Source: Melaminivora alkalimesophila (GTDB lineage Bacteria; Pseudomonadota; Gammaproteobacteria; Burkholderiales; Burkholderiaceae_C). Taken from it: a DNA stretch of 19,358 bases. Location of the stretch: contig NZ_ALEE01000810.1 in assembly GCF_000282995.1 (NCBI RefSeq), positions 1 through 19,358 on the forward strand. The letters are read 5' to 3'. Of the stretch, positions 6,161-16,830 are shown piece after piece. A program made the position numbers and the translations under genes. The notes beneath the pieces are model-generated. The model saw nothing but the letters and a program-made list of their open reading frames with translations, was not told the origin of the DNA and did no database searches. How positions within the stretch are numbered: position 1 is the stretch's first letter; each line of letters starts with the position of its first letter.

Positions 6161-8332
6161 TCAGTACTGCGGCTGATGCGCCCGGATGGCTTCGCGCGCC
6201 CTGTCGTCCAGCGCAAAACCGTCCCCATGCCGCTCCGCCAGCTCATCGACCCGGCGCAGGAAGGCGTCCACCCCCATGCCATAGATGAACTGCATGGCCC
6301 CGCCCGTCCAGGCCGGGAAGCCGATGCCGAAAATCGAGCCGATGTTGGCGTCGTGCACGCTGGTCAGCACGCCCTCAGCCAGGCAGCGCGCGGTTTCGAT
6401 GGCCTGGCGGTAGAGCAGGCGATCCTGGATGTCCTGCACGTCCCACTCGACCCCAGGCTTCTCGAACAGCTCTCTCAGGCGCGGCCACAGGTGCTTCTTG
6501 CCACCTTCCGGGTAGTCGTAGAAACCACCCCCACCGGCGCGGCCCGGGCGCTGGAATTCCTTGACCATGCGCTCGACCAGCAGCTCGCCCGGCGTCGCCT
6601 GGTACTGGCGACCCTCGGCGGCAAAATCGGCGCGCGTCTGCTCCATGACGTGCACGCTCAAGGTGAGGGCGGTCTCGTCCAGCACCGCCAGCGGCCCCAC
6701 GGGCATTCCGGCCTGCATGGCGGCGTTCTCGATCACGGCGGCAGGGATGCCTTCGCTGAGCATCGCCGCGCCTTCCATCACGAAGGTGCCGAAGGTGCGG
6801 CTGGTGTAGAAGCCCCGCGAGTCGTTCACCACGATCGGGATCTTGGCGAGCGCCTGCACATAGTCGAAGGCGCGCGCCACGGTCTCGTCATCCGTCTGCC
6901 GGCCGCGGATGATCTCGACCAGCTTCATCTTGTCCACGGGGCTGAAGAAGTGGATGCCGATGAATTTCTCCGGCCGCGCACTCGCCTGCGCCAGGCCGCT
7001 GATGGGCAGCGTCGAGGTGTTGCTGGCAAAGAAACCGCCTTCGGCCAGCTGCGGCTCGGCCTCGCGCGTCACCTGGGCCTTGAGCTCGCGGTTCTCGAAC
7101 ACGGCCTCGATGATCAGCTCGCAGCCGGCGAGATCCGCCGCGCTCGCCGTGGGCGTGATGCGCGCCAGCAGTTCCTGCGCCGCTTCGGGCTTCATGCGGC
7201 CCTTTTCCACGCGCTTGGCCGCGAGCTTTTCGCTGTAGGCGCGGCCCTTGTCCGCCTTGTCCTGGTCCACGTCTTTCAGCACCGTCTCGATGCCGCGGCT
7301 GGCCTGCGCCCAGGCGATGCCCGCGCCCATCATCCCGGCGCCCAGGATGCCCACCTTCGTCGGCTTGAAGCGCGCCACGCCTGCCGGCCGCGACTTGCCC
7401 GCCTTGATGGCGTTCATGTCGAAGAAAAAGGTGTTGATCATGTTGCGCGCCACCGGGCTGGTCATCAGTCGTGCCAGGTAGCGGCTCTCGATGCGCAGCG
7501 CCGTGTCGTAGTCCACCAGCGCGCCCTCGACCATGGCGGCCAGCGCTGCCTCCGGCGCGGGGTAGCGCCCGCGCGTGGTCTTGGTGAGCATGGCGGGGGC
7601 GACGACCAGCGCGTTGGCGATCTTCGGGCTGGTGGGCGCGCCGCCGGGCATGCGGTAATCCTTCGCGTCCCAGGGCTGCTGGGCCTCGGGGTGCGCGGCG
7701 ATGTGCGCCAGCGCGGCGGGCAGCAGCTCTTCGCGCGTGTCCACCAGCTGGTGTACCAGGCCCATCTGCTGCGCCTCGGCCGGGCCGAAGGTCTTGCCCT
7801 CCAGGATCAGCGGCTGCGCCGCCATCAGGCCGAGCAGCCGCGTCATCTTGGTGATGCCGGTGGCGCCCGGCAACAGCCCGAGCGTGACTTCCGGCAGGCC
7901 GAACCGGGTCTTGCGGTCGTTCACCGCGATGCGGTGGTGGGCGATCAGCGCCACTTCCCAGCCGCCGCCCAGCGCCGAGCCGTTCAGGCAGGCGACCACC
8001 GGGATGCCCAGTGTCTCCAGCGTGCGAAAGTGCTTTTTCATGCGCTCGATTTCGCGGAAGACGGCGGGCGCGTCTTCGGGCTGCAGGCGCATGGTGGCCT
8101 TCAGATCGGCGCCGGCAAAGAAGCTGCTCTTGGCAGAGGCGAGGACGATGCCCTTGAGCGCGCCGCCCAGCCGATCGCGGTCGGCCAGCACGCGCGCGGT
8201 GGCCTCGCCCAGGTCGTCCTGCCATTGCTGGCACATGGTGTTGACCGGCGAGCCTTGCTCGTCGAAGGTGATGAGCGCCACCTGCCCTGCGCCGTCCTGC
8301 GCGGGGATGAGTTCGTAGCGGATGGTTTGCAT
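6161..8332 (-). CDS. fadB: FadB-type enoyl-CoA hydratase / 3-hydroxyacyl-CoA dehydrogenase
   Basis: 723 residues; the multifunctional alpha-subunit of beta-oxidation, hydrating enoyl-CoA and oxidising 3-hydroxyacyl-CoA with NAD+. The N-terminal crotonase domain shows SSFFAGADLK, E126 in ALGGGWEVAL and E148 in FGLPEVTLGLLPG, matching the two catalytic Glu of the family. The dehydrogenase domain has the Rossmann motif G331-A-G-M-M-G336, then SNTSTLPISGL and the catalytic dyad H461 (IGIHFFSPV) and E473 (LVEII). The second C-terminal dehydrogenase lobe follows. Start 8332 was chosen because GGAGAG lies 8 nt upstream and homology begins there; a longer frame to 8410 overlaps the thiolase gene. It is the last gene of the unit, 19 nt after the thiolase stop and before a terminator. 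Naming as FadB rather than FadJ rests on its fadA partner. Confidence 0.93.
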   Translation of the reverse strand: MQTIRYELIPAQDGAGQVALITFDEQGSPVNTMCQQWQDDLGEATARVLADRDRLGGALKGIVLASAKSSFFAGADLKATMRLQPEDAPAVFREIERMKKHFRTLETLGIPVVACLNGSALGGGWEVALIAHHRIAVNDRKTRFGLPEVTLGLLPGATGITKMTRLLGLMAAQPLILEGKTFGPAEAQQMGLVHQLVDTREELLPAALAHIAAHPEAQQPWDAKDYRMPGGAPTSPKIANALVVAPAMLTKTTRGRYPAPEAALAAMVEGALVDYDTALRIESRYLARLMTSPVARNMINTFFFDMNAIKAGKSRPAGVARFKPTKVGILGAGMMGAGIAWAQASRGIETVLKDVDQDKADKGRAYSEKLAAKRVEKGRMKPEAAQELLARITPTASAADLAGCELIIEAVFENRELKAQVTREAEPQLAEGGFFASNTSTLPISGLAQASARPEKFIGIHFFSPVDKMKLVEIIRGRQTDDETVARAFDYVQALAKIPIVVNDSRGFYTSRTFGTFVMEGAAMLSEGIPAAVIENAAMQAGMPVGPLAVLDETALTLSVHVMEQTRADFAAEGRQYQATPGELLVERMVKEFQRPGRAGGGGFYDYPEGGKKHLWPRLRELFEKPGVEWDVQDIQDRLLYRQAIETARCLAEGVLTSVHDANIGSIFGIGFPAWTGGAMQFIYGMGVDAFLRRVDELAERHGDGFALDDRAREAIRAHQPQY

Positions 8333-8351
8333 GGGGTGTTCTCTCCAGATC

Positions 8352-9557
<1,206 letters not shown>

Positions 9558-9600
9558 GAAATGCTCTCTCCGTGGATGGTGGAAGGTGAAAAAGAAGGGG

Positions 9601-10767
9601 TCAGCGCCCGCCCAGGCCCATGCTGCGCGTGATGACTTCCTTCATGATCTCGTTGGTGCCGCCGTAGATGCGCTGCACGCGCGCATCGGCCCAGGCGCGG
9701 GTGATGGGGTATTCCCACATGTAGCCGTAGCCGCCGAAGAGCTGCACGCACTCGTCCATGACCTTGAACTGCAGGTCGGTGGTCCAGTACTTCGCCATGC
9801 TGGCGGTGGCGGTGTCGAGCTGGTCCTTCAGGATCAGCTCGCAGCACTTGTCCACGAACACGCGCGCCACCTGCACCTCGGTCTGCAGCTCGGCCAGCGT
9901 GAAGCGGGTGTTCTGGAAGGCCGCCACCGGCTGGCCGAAGACCTTGCGTTCCTTGACGTATTCCACCGTCCAGTCGATGGCCGCCTCGGCCGAGGCGACG
10001 GCGCCAATCGCGATCTGCAGCCGCTCCCAGGGCAGCTGCTCCATCAGGCAGATGAAGCCCTTGCCCTGCATGGCCGGGCCGCCCAGCAGGTTCTCGGCCG
10101 GCACGCGGACGTTGTCGAAGAACAGCTCGGAAGTGTCCTGCGCCTTCATGCCGGCTTTCTTCAGGCGCTGGCCCTTCTCGAAGCCTTCCATGCCGCGCTC
10201 GACCAGCAACAGGCTCGTGCCCTTGGCGCCGGCGGCGGGGTCGGTCTTGGCGACGACGATCACCAGGTCGGCGTGCCAGCCGTTGGTGATGAAGGTCTTG
10301 CTGCCATTCAGCAGGTAATGGCTGCCGTCCTCGCTCAGAAGCGCCGTGGTCTTCACGCCCTGCAGGTCGCTGCCGGCCGCGGGCTCGCTCATGGCGATCG
10401 CCCCGACCATGCTGCCGTCGGCCAGCCGCGGCAGGTACTTGCGCTTTTGCGCCTCGGTGCCGTAGTGCAGGATGTAGGGCGCGACGATCTCGCTGTGCAG
10501 CCCGAAACCGATGCCCGAGCAGCCGGCGCGCGCGATCTCCTCCATCTGCGCGACGCTGTAGAGCTTGTCGGCGCCGGCCCCGCCGTATTCCTCCGGCATG
10601 CTCATGCACAGGAAGCCGTTGGCGCCTGCCTTGGCCCAGACCTGGCGGTCCACATAGCCCTGCTCCTCCCACTGGGCGTGGTGGGGCGTGATCTCGCGCT
10701 CGATGAAGCGGCGGAAGCTGTCGGCGAAGGCCTGGTGGTCGGCCTGCAGGAGGGTGCGTTCGATCAT
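9601..10767 (-). CDS. Acyl-CoA dehydrogenase, long-chain (LCAD)-like
   Basis: 388 residues, complete, FAD-dependent, first step of beta-oxidation. Seen: [14 protein letters not shown] at about 124-137, [10 protein letters not shown], the C-terminal motif [12 protein letters not shown] and the end motif [10 protein letters not shown], where the usual catalytic Glu is Gly. E248 in [11 protein letters not shown] aligns with the relocated catalytic Glu of LCAD and isovaleryl-CoA dehydrogenase. It starts at ATG 10767 because homology begins at MIERTLL; the frame is open upstream to 10923 but that part is unlike the family. The ribosome site is weak. It is the first gene of the unit with fadA and fadB. 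The 18-bp palindrome at 10801-10818 lies 33 nt upstream of the start and probably controls it. Confidence 0.93.
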   Translation of the reverse strand: MIERTLLQADHQAFADSFRRFIEREITPHHAQWEEQGYVDRQVWAKAGANGFLCMSMPEEYGGAGADKLYSVAQMEEIARAGCSGIGFGLHSEIVAPYILHYGTEAQKRKYLPRLADGSMVGAIAMSEPAAGSDLQGVKTTALLSEDGSHYLLNGSKTFITNGWHADLVIVVAKTDPAAGAKGTSLLLVERGMEGFEKGQRLKKAGMKAQDTSELFFDNVRVPAENLLGGPAMQGKGFICLMEQLPWERLQIAIGAVASAEAAIDWTVEYVKERKVFGQPVAAFQNTRFTLAELQTEVQVARVFVDKCCELILKDQLDTATASMAKYWTTDLQFKVMDECVQLFGGYGYMWEYPITRAWADARVQRIYGGTNEIMKEVITRSMGLGGR

Positions 10768-10800
10768 GGCAACGTGGGGCTGGAAGGAAAAGGGATTTTT

Positions 10801-10818
10801 ACAAAGCAAATGCTTTGT
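10801..10818. promoter_or_regulatory. Palindromic operator candidate upstream of the dehydrogenase-fadA-fadB unit
   Basis: ACAAAGCA-AA-TGCTTTGT, a perfect 8-bp inverted repeat with a 2-bp centre in an AT-rich patch of otherwise GC-rich DNA. It is identical at 16 of 18 positions to the site at 17725-17742 upstream of livH, and AT-rich flanks (ATTTT on one side) are also shared. Its position just upstream of the unit's first gene suits a repressor of the TetR, MarR or similar dimeric type; the regulator is not in the window. Confidence 0.7.
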
Positions 10819-10893
10819 TAAATTCTGCCACCGTTGTCCTCGCCGTGGCGATTTTTTCCTTGGCACGGCCGCGCACGGGGTGCAAACCCCAAG

Positions 10894-10917
10894 AAAAAGC
10901 CGCCTCGAAGGCGGCTT
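10894..10917 (-). terminator. Rho-independent terminator of the liv-fadD-SBP unit
   Basis: Read on the - strand: stem AAGCCGCCT, 3-nt loop, AGGCGGCTT (arms 10909-10917 and 10897-10905), followed by a U-run from 10898 to 10894. It begins 24 nt after the stop codon of the substrate-binding protein. This separates the transporter unit from the downstream dehydrogenase-fadA-fadB unit. Confidence 0.9.
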
Positions 10918-10940
10918 CTGCATCGGTAAGGCGTGGTCTC

Positions 10941-12107
10941 TTACTTGAAGTAGTCCGATACCACCTTCCAGCGCCCATCCTGGATCTGCGACAGGCGCGA
11001 GCGCTCGGTGCCCAGGCGCTGCGTGGCGCTGAACTTGAGGGTGTCGCTGCCGAACATGTCGGGCTCGATGGGTGCGCTCTCCATGGCCTTGACGAAGCTG
11101 TCGGTGGTCAGGTTGGCCCCGGCGCGCTGCGCGCCCTGGATGAAGTTGTCCATGATCTGGTAGCCGTAGACCGAGAACACGCCCGGGTCCTCGTTGAACT
11201 TGGTCTTGTACTTGTTGGCCCAGAAGCGGATCGGCTGCGAGGTGTCGTCCAGGTACGGCACCTGGATCGCCATGGTGGCGTACAGCCCATCCATGGCCTT
11301 GCCGCCCAGCTTGTGGATCAGGTCGGTGTAGGCCGCGGTGGTGCCCAGGAAGGTGGGCGAGAAGCCGGTCTTGCGCGCCTCGCCGATGGTGCCGATGGTC
11401 TCGCGGATCACCGTGCCCAAGACCACGAAATCGCAGCCGGCGGCCTTCATCCGGGCGACCTGCGAGGAAAAGTCGGTCGCGCCGCGCTTGTAGGTCGTCT
11501 TCTCGGCCAGCTCCATGCCGATGGTCTTGAGCCCGTCCTCGGCGCCGCGCATCACCTCCAGGCCGAATTCATCGTCCTGGTAGATGGTGCAGACCTTCTT
11601 GGCGTCCTTTTCCTTGACCAGGCGCGGCGTGGCGGTGCGCGCCTGGTCGTAGTAGGGCACGCTGAAGGCGAACTTGAGCTGGCGGTTGGGCTCCTCGAAC
11701 ATTTCGCGCGCGCCGGTCAGCGGGTAGAAGTTGATCACCTTCTTCGGGAACAGCACCGGGAAGGTCGCGACGTTGGCGGCCGTGCCGATGTGGCCGATCA
11801 TGGCGAAGATCTTGTCCTGGTTGACCAGCTTTTGCGCCGCCAGCACGGCGCGCTTGGGGTCGTAGCCGGAGTCCTCGGCCTTGAAGACCAGCTTGCGGCC
11901 GTTGACGCCGCCTTGCTCGTTGGCCTCGTCCACGCGCAGCATCATCCCGTTGCGCGCCTGCTTGCCGAAGCCCGCCAGCGGGCCGGACAGGTCCTGGATG
12001 GTGCCGACGGTGATGCTGTCCTTGGTGACGCCCTGGCTCGCCTGGGCGAAGGCAGTGCCGCCGGCAAGCGCCATGGCGGCGGCCACGGCAAGGGTGCGAA
12101 GTTTCAT
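10941..12107 (-). CDS. Liv-type ABC transporter periplasmic substrate-binding protein
   Basis: 388 residues, type I periplasmic-binding fold (LivK/HAAT-like). An N-terminal Sec signal peptide is visible: a charged start MKLR, a hydrophobic Ala-rich core and cleavage after TAFA at about residue 21. There is no lipobox Cys, so it is soluble. The mature part begins with ITVGTIQDLSGPLAGFGKQ, typical of this family. AGGAG lies a few bases before ATG 12107. It is the last gene of the transporter unit, 109 nt after the acyl-CoA synthetase; a TATAAC hexamer in that gap could give an extra promoter but has no good -35. Members of the family bind branched-chain amino acids, amides, aromatic acids and other carboxylates. 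The neighbouring synthetase favours a carboxylic acid; the ligand is not determined. Confidence 0.92.
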   Translation of the reverse strand: MKLRTLAVAAAMALAGGTAFAQASQGVTKDSITVGTIQDLSGPLAGFGKQARNGMMLRVDEANEQGGVNGRKLVFKAEDSGYDPKRAVLAAQKLVNQDKIFAMIGHIGTAANVATFPVLFPKKVINFYPLTGAREMFEEPNRQLKFAFSVPYYDQARTATPRLVKEKDAKKVCTIYQDDEFGLEVMRGAEDGLKTIGMELAEKTTYKRGATDFSSQVARMKAAGCDFVVLGTVIRETIGTIGEARKTGFSPTFLGTTAAYTDLIHKLGGKAMDGLYATMAIQVPYLDDTSQPIRFWANKYKTKFNEDPGVFSVYGYQIMDNFIQGAQRAGANLTTDSFVKAMESAPIEPDMFGSDTLKFSATQRLGTERSRLSQIQDGRWKVVSDYFK

Positions 12108-12174
12108 GGCTGGTCTCCTGTGGTGGTTCTGTGGTGGACGATCGGTGGGCAGGTGATCGATGACCGGGTTATAG

Positions 12175-12200
12175 GGCGATTGCGCCGCAGCGCATCACCG
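12175..12200. other. Intercistronic stem-loop between synthetase and binding-protein genes
   Basis: An imperfect hairpin with core TGCGC, loop CGCA, GCGCA, extended by GAT/ATC pairing across one bulge. There is no U-tract, so it is not a terminator. It may stabilise or differentially process the mRNA ahead of the binding-protein gene, but this is speculative. Confidence 0.35.
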
Positions 12201-12216
12201 CACTAACCCTGGCCGC

Positions 12217-14091
12217 TCAGGGCGCCGCGCCGCCGGAGCGGTACATGGCCTCGATCTGCTCGGCGTACTTGGTCTGCACCAGCTTGCGCTTGAGTTTCAT
12301 GGTGGGCGTCAGCTCCTCGTCCTCGGCCGTGAGCTGGGTGTCGAGCAGGAAGAACTTCTTGATCTGCTCGACGCGTGCGAACTTCCTGTTCACCTCGTCG
12401 ATCACGCCCTGGATGAGCGCCTGCACCTCAGGGGCGCGCGTCAAACTCGCGTAGTTGGAGAACGGCACGTCGTGGTCCTGCGCGTATTTCTCGACGTTTT
12501 CCTGGTCGATCATGATGATCACCGTCAGGTAGGGCCGCTGGTCGCCGATGACCACCGCATCGGTGATGTAGGGGCTGAACTTCAGCTCGTTCTCGATCTC
12601 GCTGGGCGTGACGTTCTTGCCGCCGGCGGTGATGATGATGTCTTTCATCCGGTCGACGATGCGGAAATACCCGTCCCCATCGACCGTGCCCACGTCGCCG
12701 GTGCGCAGCCAGCCGTCCTCGGTGAAGGTCTCGGCCGTCTTGTCCGGCAGGTTCAGGTAGCCCTTGAAGACGTTCGGCCCGCGCACCTGGATCTCGCCCG
12801 TCTCGGGGTCGAGCCGCACTTCGTTGAAGCGGGTCGCCGGGCCGATGGAGCCCGGCTTGATGCGCGCGGGCAGCATGCCGGTCGCCGCCCCGCAGGTCTC
12901 GGTCATGCCCCAGACCTCCAGCATCGGCACCCCCAGCGCAAGGTACCACTTGATGAGTTCGGGCGAGATCGGCGCGGCGCCCGTCACCAGGAAGCGCGCC
13001 CGGTGGATGCCGATCATCTTGCGCACGTTGTCCAGCACCAGCCAGCGCGCCAGCCGAAAGCGCGCCTTCAGCCCGGCCGGCACCGGCTGGCCGGCGAGCA
13101 CACGCTCGGCGATCTGCATCCCCACTCCGATCGCCCAGGCATAGGCCGCCTGCTGCAACCGGCTCGATTCCTTGAGGGCGATGGTCACGCCCGAATAGAA
13201 CTTCTCCCACACGCGCGGCACGGCGGTGAACACCGTGGGCGCGATCTCGCGCACGTTCTCGGGCACGGTGTCGGGGTTCTCGACGAAATTCAGCTTCGCG
13301 CCCGTGTAGAGCGAGAAGTATTCTCCGCCCATGCGCTCGGCGATGTGGCACAGCGGCAGGAAGCACATGGCCTCGTCCTGCTCGGAGCGCGCCACCAGCG
13401 TGTTGTTGCCGCGCACGGTATAGGCCAGCGCGCCGTGGGTGTGCATCGCTCCCTTGGGCTTGCCGGTGGTGCCGGAGGTATAGACCAGGATCGCCACGTC
13501 CTCCGGGCGCAGGGCGGCGACGCGCTCGTCCAGCGCCGTGGGGTGGGCCGCGTTCCACTGCCGGCCAAGCGCGCGCAGCTCGTCCAGGCCGAGGACGTCT
13601 GGATCCTGGAGCCCGCGCAGCCCCTTCATGTCGAAGACCACCACCTTGCGCAGCCGCGGCAGCTGCGCGCGCACCTCCAGCGCCTTGTCCAGCTGCTCGT
13701 CGTCTTCCACGAACAGCACGCAGGTGGCCGAGTCCTCGCTCAGGTACTGCACCTGCGCGGGCGCGTCGGTGGGGTAGATGCCATTGGCGACGCCGCCGCA
13801 GGACAGCACCGCCAGATCGGCCAGCACCCACTCGACGTTGGTGTTCGACAGGATGGAGGCGCACTCGCCCGGCGCGAAGCCCAGCGCCATCAGCCCGCCC
13901 GCGATCTCGCGCACCGCCTCGCCCACCTGGCTCCAGCTCCAGCTGCGCCAGATGCCAAGCTCCTTCTCGCGCAGCCACACCTTCGGCCCGCGCTCCTGCA
14001 CCGCGTTCCAGAACATCGCCGGGATGGTGTCGCCCGCCAGCACGCTGTGCGTGACCGGCTGCAGTGCGGAGAGATCCCACAGATTGGACAT
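12217..14091 (-). CDS. Long-chain-type AMP-forming acyl-CoA synthetase
   Basis: 624 residues, the larger FACL/FadD15-like class of adenylate-forming enzymes. Seen: P-loop YTSGTTGKPKG from residue 204, A5 motif GMTETCGAATG, DGWLRTGDVG, hinge IVDRMKDIIITAGGKNV and a C-terminal A10-like ELTPTMKLKRK (around 593-603). Start ATG 14091 was chosen over an in-frame GTG at 14100 because GGAGG lies 8 nt before the ATG. It sits 5 nt after livF, inside the transporter unit and before the substrate-binding protein. This placement suggests that the imported acid is converted to its CoA ester on arrival, trapping it for the downstream beta-oxidation genes. Long-chain specificity is a family-level guess; related enzymes accept various acids. 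Confidence 0.92.
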   Translation of the reverse strand: MSNLWDLSALQPVTHSVLAGDTIPAMFWNAVQERGPKVWLREKELGIWRSWSWSQVGEAVREIAGGLMALGFAPGECASILSNTNVEWVLADLAVLSCGGVANGIYPTDAPAQVQYLSEDSATCVLFVEDDEQLDKALEVRAQLPRLRKVVVFDMKGLRGLQDPDVLGLDELRALGRQWNAAHPTALDERVAALRPEDVAILVYTSGTTGKPKGAMHTHGALAYTVRGNNTLVARSEQDEAMCFLPLCHIAERMGGEYFSLYTGAKLNFVENPDTVPENVREIAPTVFTAVPRVWEKFYSGVTIALKESSRLQQAAYAWAIGVGMQIAERVLAGQPVPAGLKARFRLARWLVLDNVRKMIGIHRARFLVTGAAPISPELIKWYLALGVPMLEVWGMTETCGAATGMLPARIKPGSIGPATRFNEVRLDPETGEIQVRGPNVFKGYLNLPDKTAETFTEDGWLRTGDVGTVDGDGYFRIVDRMKDIIITAGGKNVTPSEIENELKFSPYITDAVVIGDQRPYLTVIIMIDQENVEKYAQDHDVPFSNYASLTRAPEVQALIQGVIDEVNRKFARVEQIKKFFLLDTQLTAEDEELTPTMKLKRKLVQTKYAEQIEAMYRSGGAAP

Positions 14092-14096
14092 GCCGC

Positions 14097-14900
14097 TCAC
14101 CTCCAGGTCTTCTTCTTCTTCCAGCGCCGCTCGCCGCGCACGCCGGCGTCGCGCATCCCGAGGTAGAACTCCTTGATGTCGTCCTTCTCGCGCAGGGCGG
14201 CGCAGCGGTCTTCCATCACGATGCGCCCGTTCTCCAGCACATAGCCGTAGTCCGAGGCGTTCAGCGCCATGTTCGCGTTCTGCTCGACCAGCAGGATGGT
14301 GGTGCCGCGCTCGCGGTTGATGCGCACCACGATCTCGAAGATCTCCTTGGTCAGGCGCGGCGACAGGCCCAGGCTCGGCTCGTCCAGCAGGATCAGCTCG
14401 GGCCGCGCCATGAGCGCGCGCGAGATCGCCAGCATCTGCTGCTGCCCGCCCGACAGCAGGCCCGCGTCCTGGTCGCGGCGTTCCGCCAGGATCGGGAAGT
14501 AGCCGTACACCGTCTCCATGTCGCGCGCCACGGCGTCGCGGTCGGGGCGGGTGTAGGCGCCCATCAGCAGGTTGTCACGCACCGACAGCAGCGGAAACAC
14601 CTCGCGCCCCTCGGGCACGTGCGACAGCCCGCGGCGCACGATGGCGGCCGGATCATGGGCCGTGATGTCCTGGCCCTGAAAGTGCACGCTGCCCTTGCGC
14701 GGGTCGATGATGCCGCTGATGGTCTTGAGGATGGTGGTCTTGCCGGCGCCGTTGGAGCCGAGCACGGTGGCGATCTCGCCGCGGCGCACCTGCAGGCTCA
14801 CGCCGCGGATCGCCTTGATCGGGCCATAGCTGCTCTCGATGTTCGCCAGGCGCAGCACCACCTCGTCCTGGGCGGCGGGCAGGGCAGGGGCCGCGCTCAT
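14097..14900 (-). CDS. livF: Liv-type ABC transporter ATP-binding protein LivF
   Basis: 267 residues, the smaller of the two ATPases of a hydrophobic-amino-acid-type importer. Seen: Walker A GSNGAGKT at 48-55, HVPEGREVFP, signature LSGGQQQM at 149-156, Walker B LILLDEP with D173/E174, and the LivF-typical VEQN in place of the H-loop His. The C-terminus ends in a basic RRWKKKKTWR tail. ATG 14900 overlaps the livG stop by 4 nt (ATGA), giving translational coupling. A longer frame upstream is a shadow of livG. Confidence 0.95.
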   Translation of the reverse strand: MSAAPALPAAQDEVVLRLANIESSYGPIKAIRGVSLQVRRGEIATVLGSNGAGKTTILKTISGIIDPRKGSVHFQGQDITAHDPAAIVRRGLSHVPEGREVFPLLSVRDNLLMGAYTRPDRDAVARDMETVYGYFPILAERRDQDAGLLSGGQQQMLAISRALMARPELILLDEPSLGLSPRLTKEIFEIVVRINRERGTTILLVEQNANMALNASDYGYVLENGRIVMEDRCAALREKDDIKEFYLGMRDAGVRGERRWKKKKTWR

Positions 14901-15754
14901 GCCCGGACCCCCACCGCGCTGCCCTCGGGGCGGCGCAGGCTGCTCACGTCGTCGATGGTGCCGAGATAGGCCTCGACCACGCCGGGGTGTGTCTGTACCT
15001 CGTGCGGCGTGCCCGTGGCCAGCACCTGGCCCTGGTTCATGGCCAGCACCCGGTCGGACACGCGCGAGACCAGCGACATGTCGTGCTCGACCATCAGCAC
15101 CGTGATGCCCAGCTCGTCGCGGATGTCCTGGATCCAGAAGGCCATGTCGTCGGTTTCCTCCACGTTCAGGCCGGAAGACGGCTCGTCGAGCAGCAAGAGC
15201 TGCGGCTCGGTGCACAGCGCCCGCGCCAGCTCCACCACCTTGCGCACGCCGTAGGGCAGGCCGGCGATCAGCGTGTCGCGGTAGTGCTGCAGCTCCAGGA
15301 AGTCGATGACCGCTTCAGCCTTCTCGCGCGCGCGGATCTCGGCGGCGCGGGCGCGTGGCGTGAACAGCATGTCGGCCCACAGCCCGGTCTCGCGCCGCGT
15401 GTGGCGCCCGATCAGCAGGTTGTGCAGGACGCTGGCGTGCTCGAACAGCTCGATGTTCTGGAAGGTGCGGGCGATCCCCAGCCCGGCGACCCGGTGCGGG
15501 GGCTGTTCGGTCAGGGTGACGGTGCCGGCCGGGCCGGCGTAGGCGATGCTGCCGGAGGTGGGGGCATAGATGCGGCTGATCAGGTTGAACACCGTGGTCT
15601 TGCCGGCGCCGTTCGGCCCGATCAGCGTGAAGACCTCGCCGCGGCGCACGTCGAAGCTCACGTCGTTGACCGCGAGCAGTCCGCCGAAGCGCACGCTCAG
15701 GGACTGCGCGCGCAGCAGCACATCGGCAGGCAGGGGGGCGTTGGGCTGGTTCAT
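14897..15754 (-). CDS. livG: Liv-type ABC transporter ATP-binding protein LivG
   Basis: 285 residues. Seen: Walker A GPNGAGKT at 46-53, Q-loop [10 protein letters not shown] (Q99), Walker B LLLLDEP with D190/E191, and H224 in MVEHDMSLV. The ABC signature is [15 protein letters not shown], which departs from LSGGQ; Liv-family LivG proteins often have LPYG, but the VRK that follows is less usual. The start overlaps the livM stop by 4 nt (ATGA at 15751-15754). The frame is open far upstream to 17665, which is a shadow of livM and livH. It pairs with LivF to energise LivH/LivM. Confidence 0.95.
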   Translation of the reverse strand: MNQPNAPLPADVLLRAQSLSVRFGGLLAVNDVSFDVRRGEVFTLIGPNGAGKTTVFNLISRIYAPTSGSIAYAGPAGTVTLTEQPPHRVAGLGIARTFQNIELFEHASVLHNLLIGRHTRRETGLWADMLFTPRARAAEIRAREKAEAVIDFLELQHYRDTLIAGLPYGVRKVVELARALCTEPQLLLLDEPSSGLNVEETDDMAFWIQDIRDELGITVLMVEHDMSLVSRVSDRVLAMNQGQVLATGTPHEVQTHPGVVEAYLGTIDDVSSLRRPEGSAVGVRA

Positions 15755-16827
15755 TTCAGGCGGTCCGATTTCTGGAAGCTCTTCTGCCGCTTGAACATGC
15801 CCTTGCGGTAGAACGGGAACAGCTGCAGCCAGGTGCGGATCTTCAGCCAGCGGCCGTACAGCCCCATGGGTTCGAACATCACGAACAGGATCAGCACCAG
15901 CCCGTAGACCACCGCCTGCAGCCCCGGGGCCTGGCCGATGGCCTCGGGCAGCTGGTCCTTGGCGAGGGCGATGAGCTGCGGCATCAGGATCAGGAACATG
16001 GCGCCGAGGAAGGCGCCGTGCACCGAGCCCAGCCCGCCGATGACGATCATCAGCAGCAGGTCGATGGACTGCAGGATGCTGAACTGGTCGGGCGAGAGGA
16101 ACTGCATCTTGTGCGCGTACAGTGCCCCGGCGATGCCCGCCAGCGCCGCAGACAGGGCGAACGACAGGGTCTTGTACCAGGCGAGGTGGATGCCCATGCT
16201 CTGCGCCGAGATCTCCGAATCGCGGATGGCGACGAAGGCCCGCCCGGTGGGCGAGCGCAGCAGGTTCAGGATGGCGAGCGTGCACACCACCGTCACCGCC
16301 AGGCACAGGAAATAGAAGGACTCGGTGCTCTCCAGCACGTAGCCCGCCAGCCGCGGCGCCTCGAGCATCTTGCCGGCGTTGCCGCCGGTGACCGATTCCC
16401 AGCGCGCGAAGCCTTCCTCGACGATGAAGCCGAAGGCGAGGGTGGCGATGCCCAGGTAGATGCCCTTGACGCGCAGCGCCGGCAGGCCGACCACGATGCC
16501 CACCGCCGCCGACAACGCCGCGCCGCAGGCCAGCGACAGCAGGAACGGCCAGCCCATGCCGGTGAGCACCGCCTGGGTATAGGCACCGACCCCGAGGAAG
16601 GCGGCGTGGCCGAGCGAGAACTGGCCGGTGAAGCCGGCCAGCAGCATCAGCCCCAGTCCGGCGATGGCGTAGATCAGCACGAAGGTCAGCTGGGCCAGCC
16701 AGTATTCCGGCGCCACGAAGGGGGCGGCAACCAGCGCGAGGCACAGAAAGGAATACCAGAAGACGTGGCCGCCGTGCTTGGCAAGGCGGATGTCCTGCGC
16801 GTAGGAAGTCTTGAAGAGGAAACGCAT
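15751..16827 (-). CDS. livM: Liv-type ABC transporter permease LivM
   Basis: 358 residues, inner-membrane permease with about eight to ten hydrophobic segments. Typical family stretches include [26 protein letters not shown] and [15 protein letters not shown]. The C-terminus carries a basic, non-membrane tail ([19 protein letters not shown]) that should be cytoplasmic. It starts 3 nt after the livH stop and overlaps livG by 4 nt, so all four transporter genes are translationally tight. It forms the channel with LivH. Confidence 0.94.
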   Translation of the reverse strand: MRFLFKTSYAQDIRLAKHGGHVFWYSFLCLALVAAPFVAPEYWLAQLTFVLIYAIAGLGLMLLAGFTGQFSLGHAAFLGVGAYTQAVLTGMGWPFLLSLACGAALSAAVGIVVGLPALRVKGIYLGIATLAFGFIVEEGFARWESVTGGNAGKMLEAPRLAGYVLESTESFYFLCLAVTVVCTLAILNLLRSPTGRAFVAIRDSEISAQSMGIHLAWYKTLSFALSAALAGIAGALYAHKMQFLSPDQFSILQSIDLLLMIVIGGLGSVHGAFLGAMFLILMPQLIALAKDQLPEAIGQAPGLQAVVYGLVLILFVMFEPMGLYGRWLKIRTWLQLFPFYRKGMFKRQKSFQKSDRLK

Positions 16828-16830
16828 CGC

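Noticed and set aside
12472..14166. Long + strand frame antisense to the acyl-CoA synthetase, and similar ones at 6176-8407 and 10815-12206
   Set aside because: Each is a His/Arg/Ala-rich shadow of a well-identified gene on the opposite strand.
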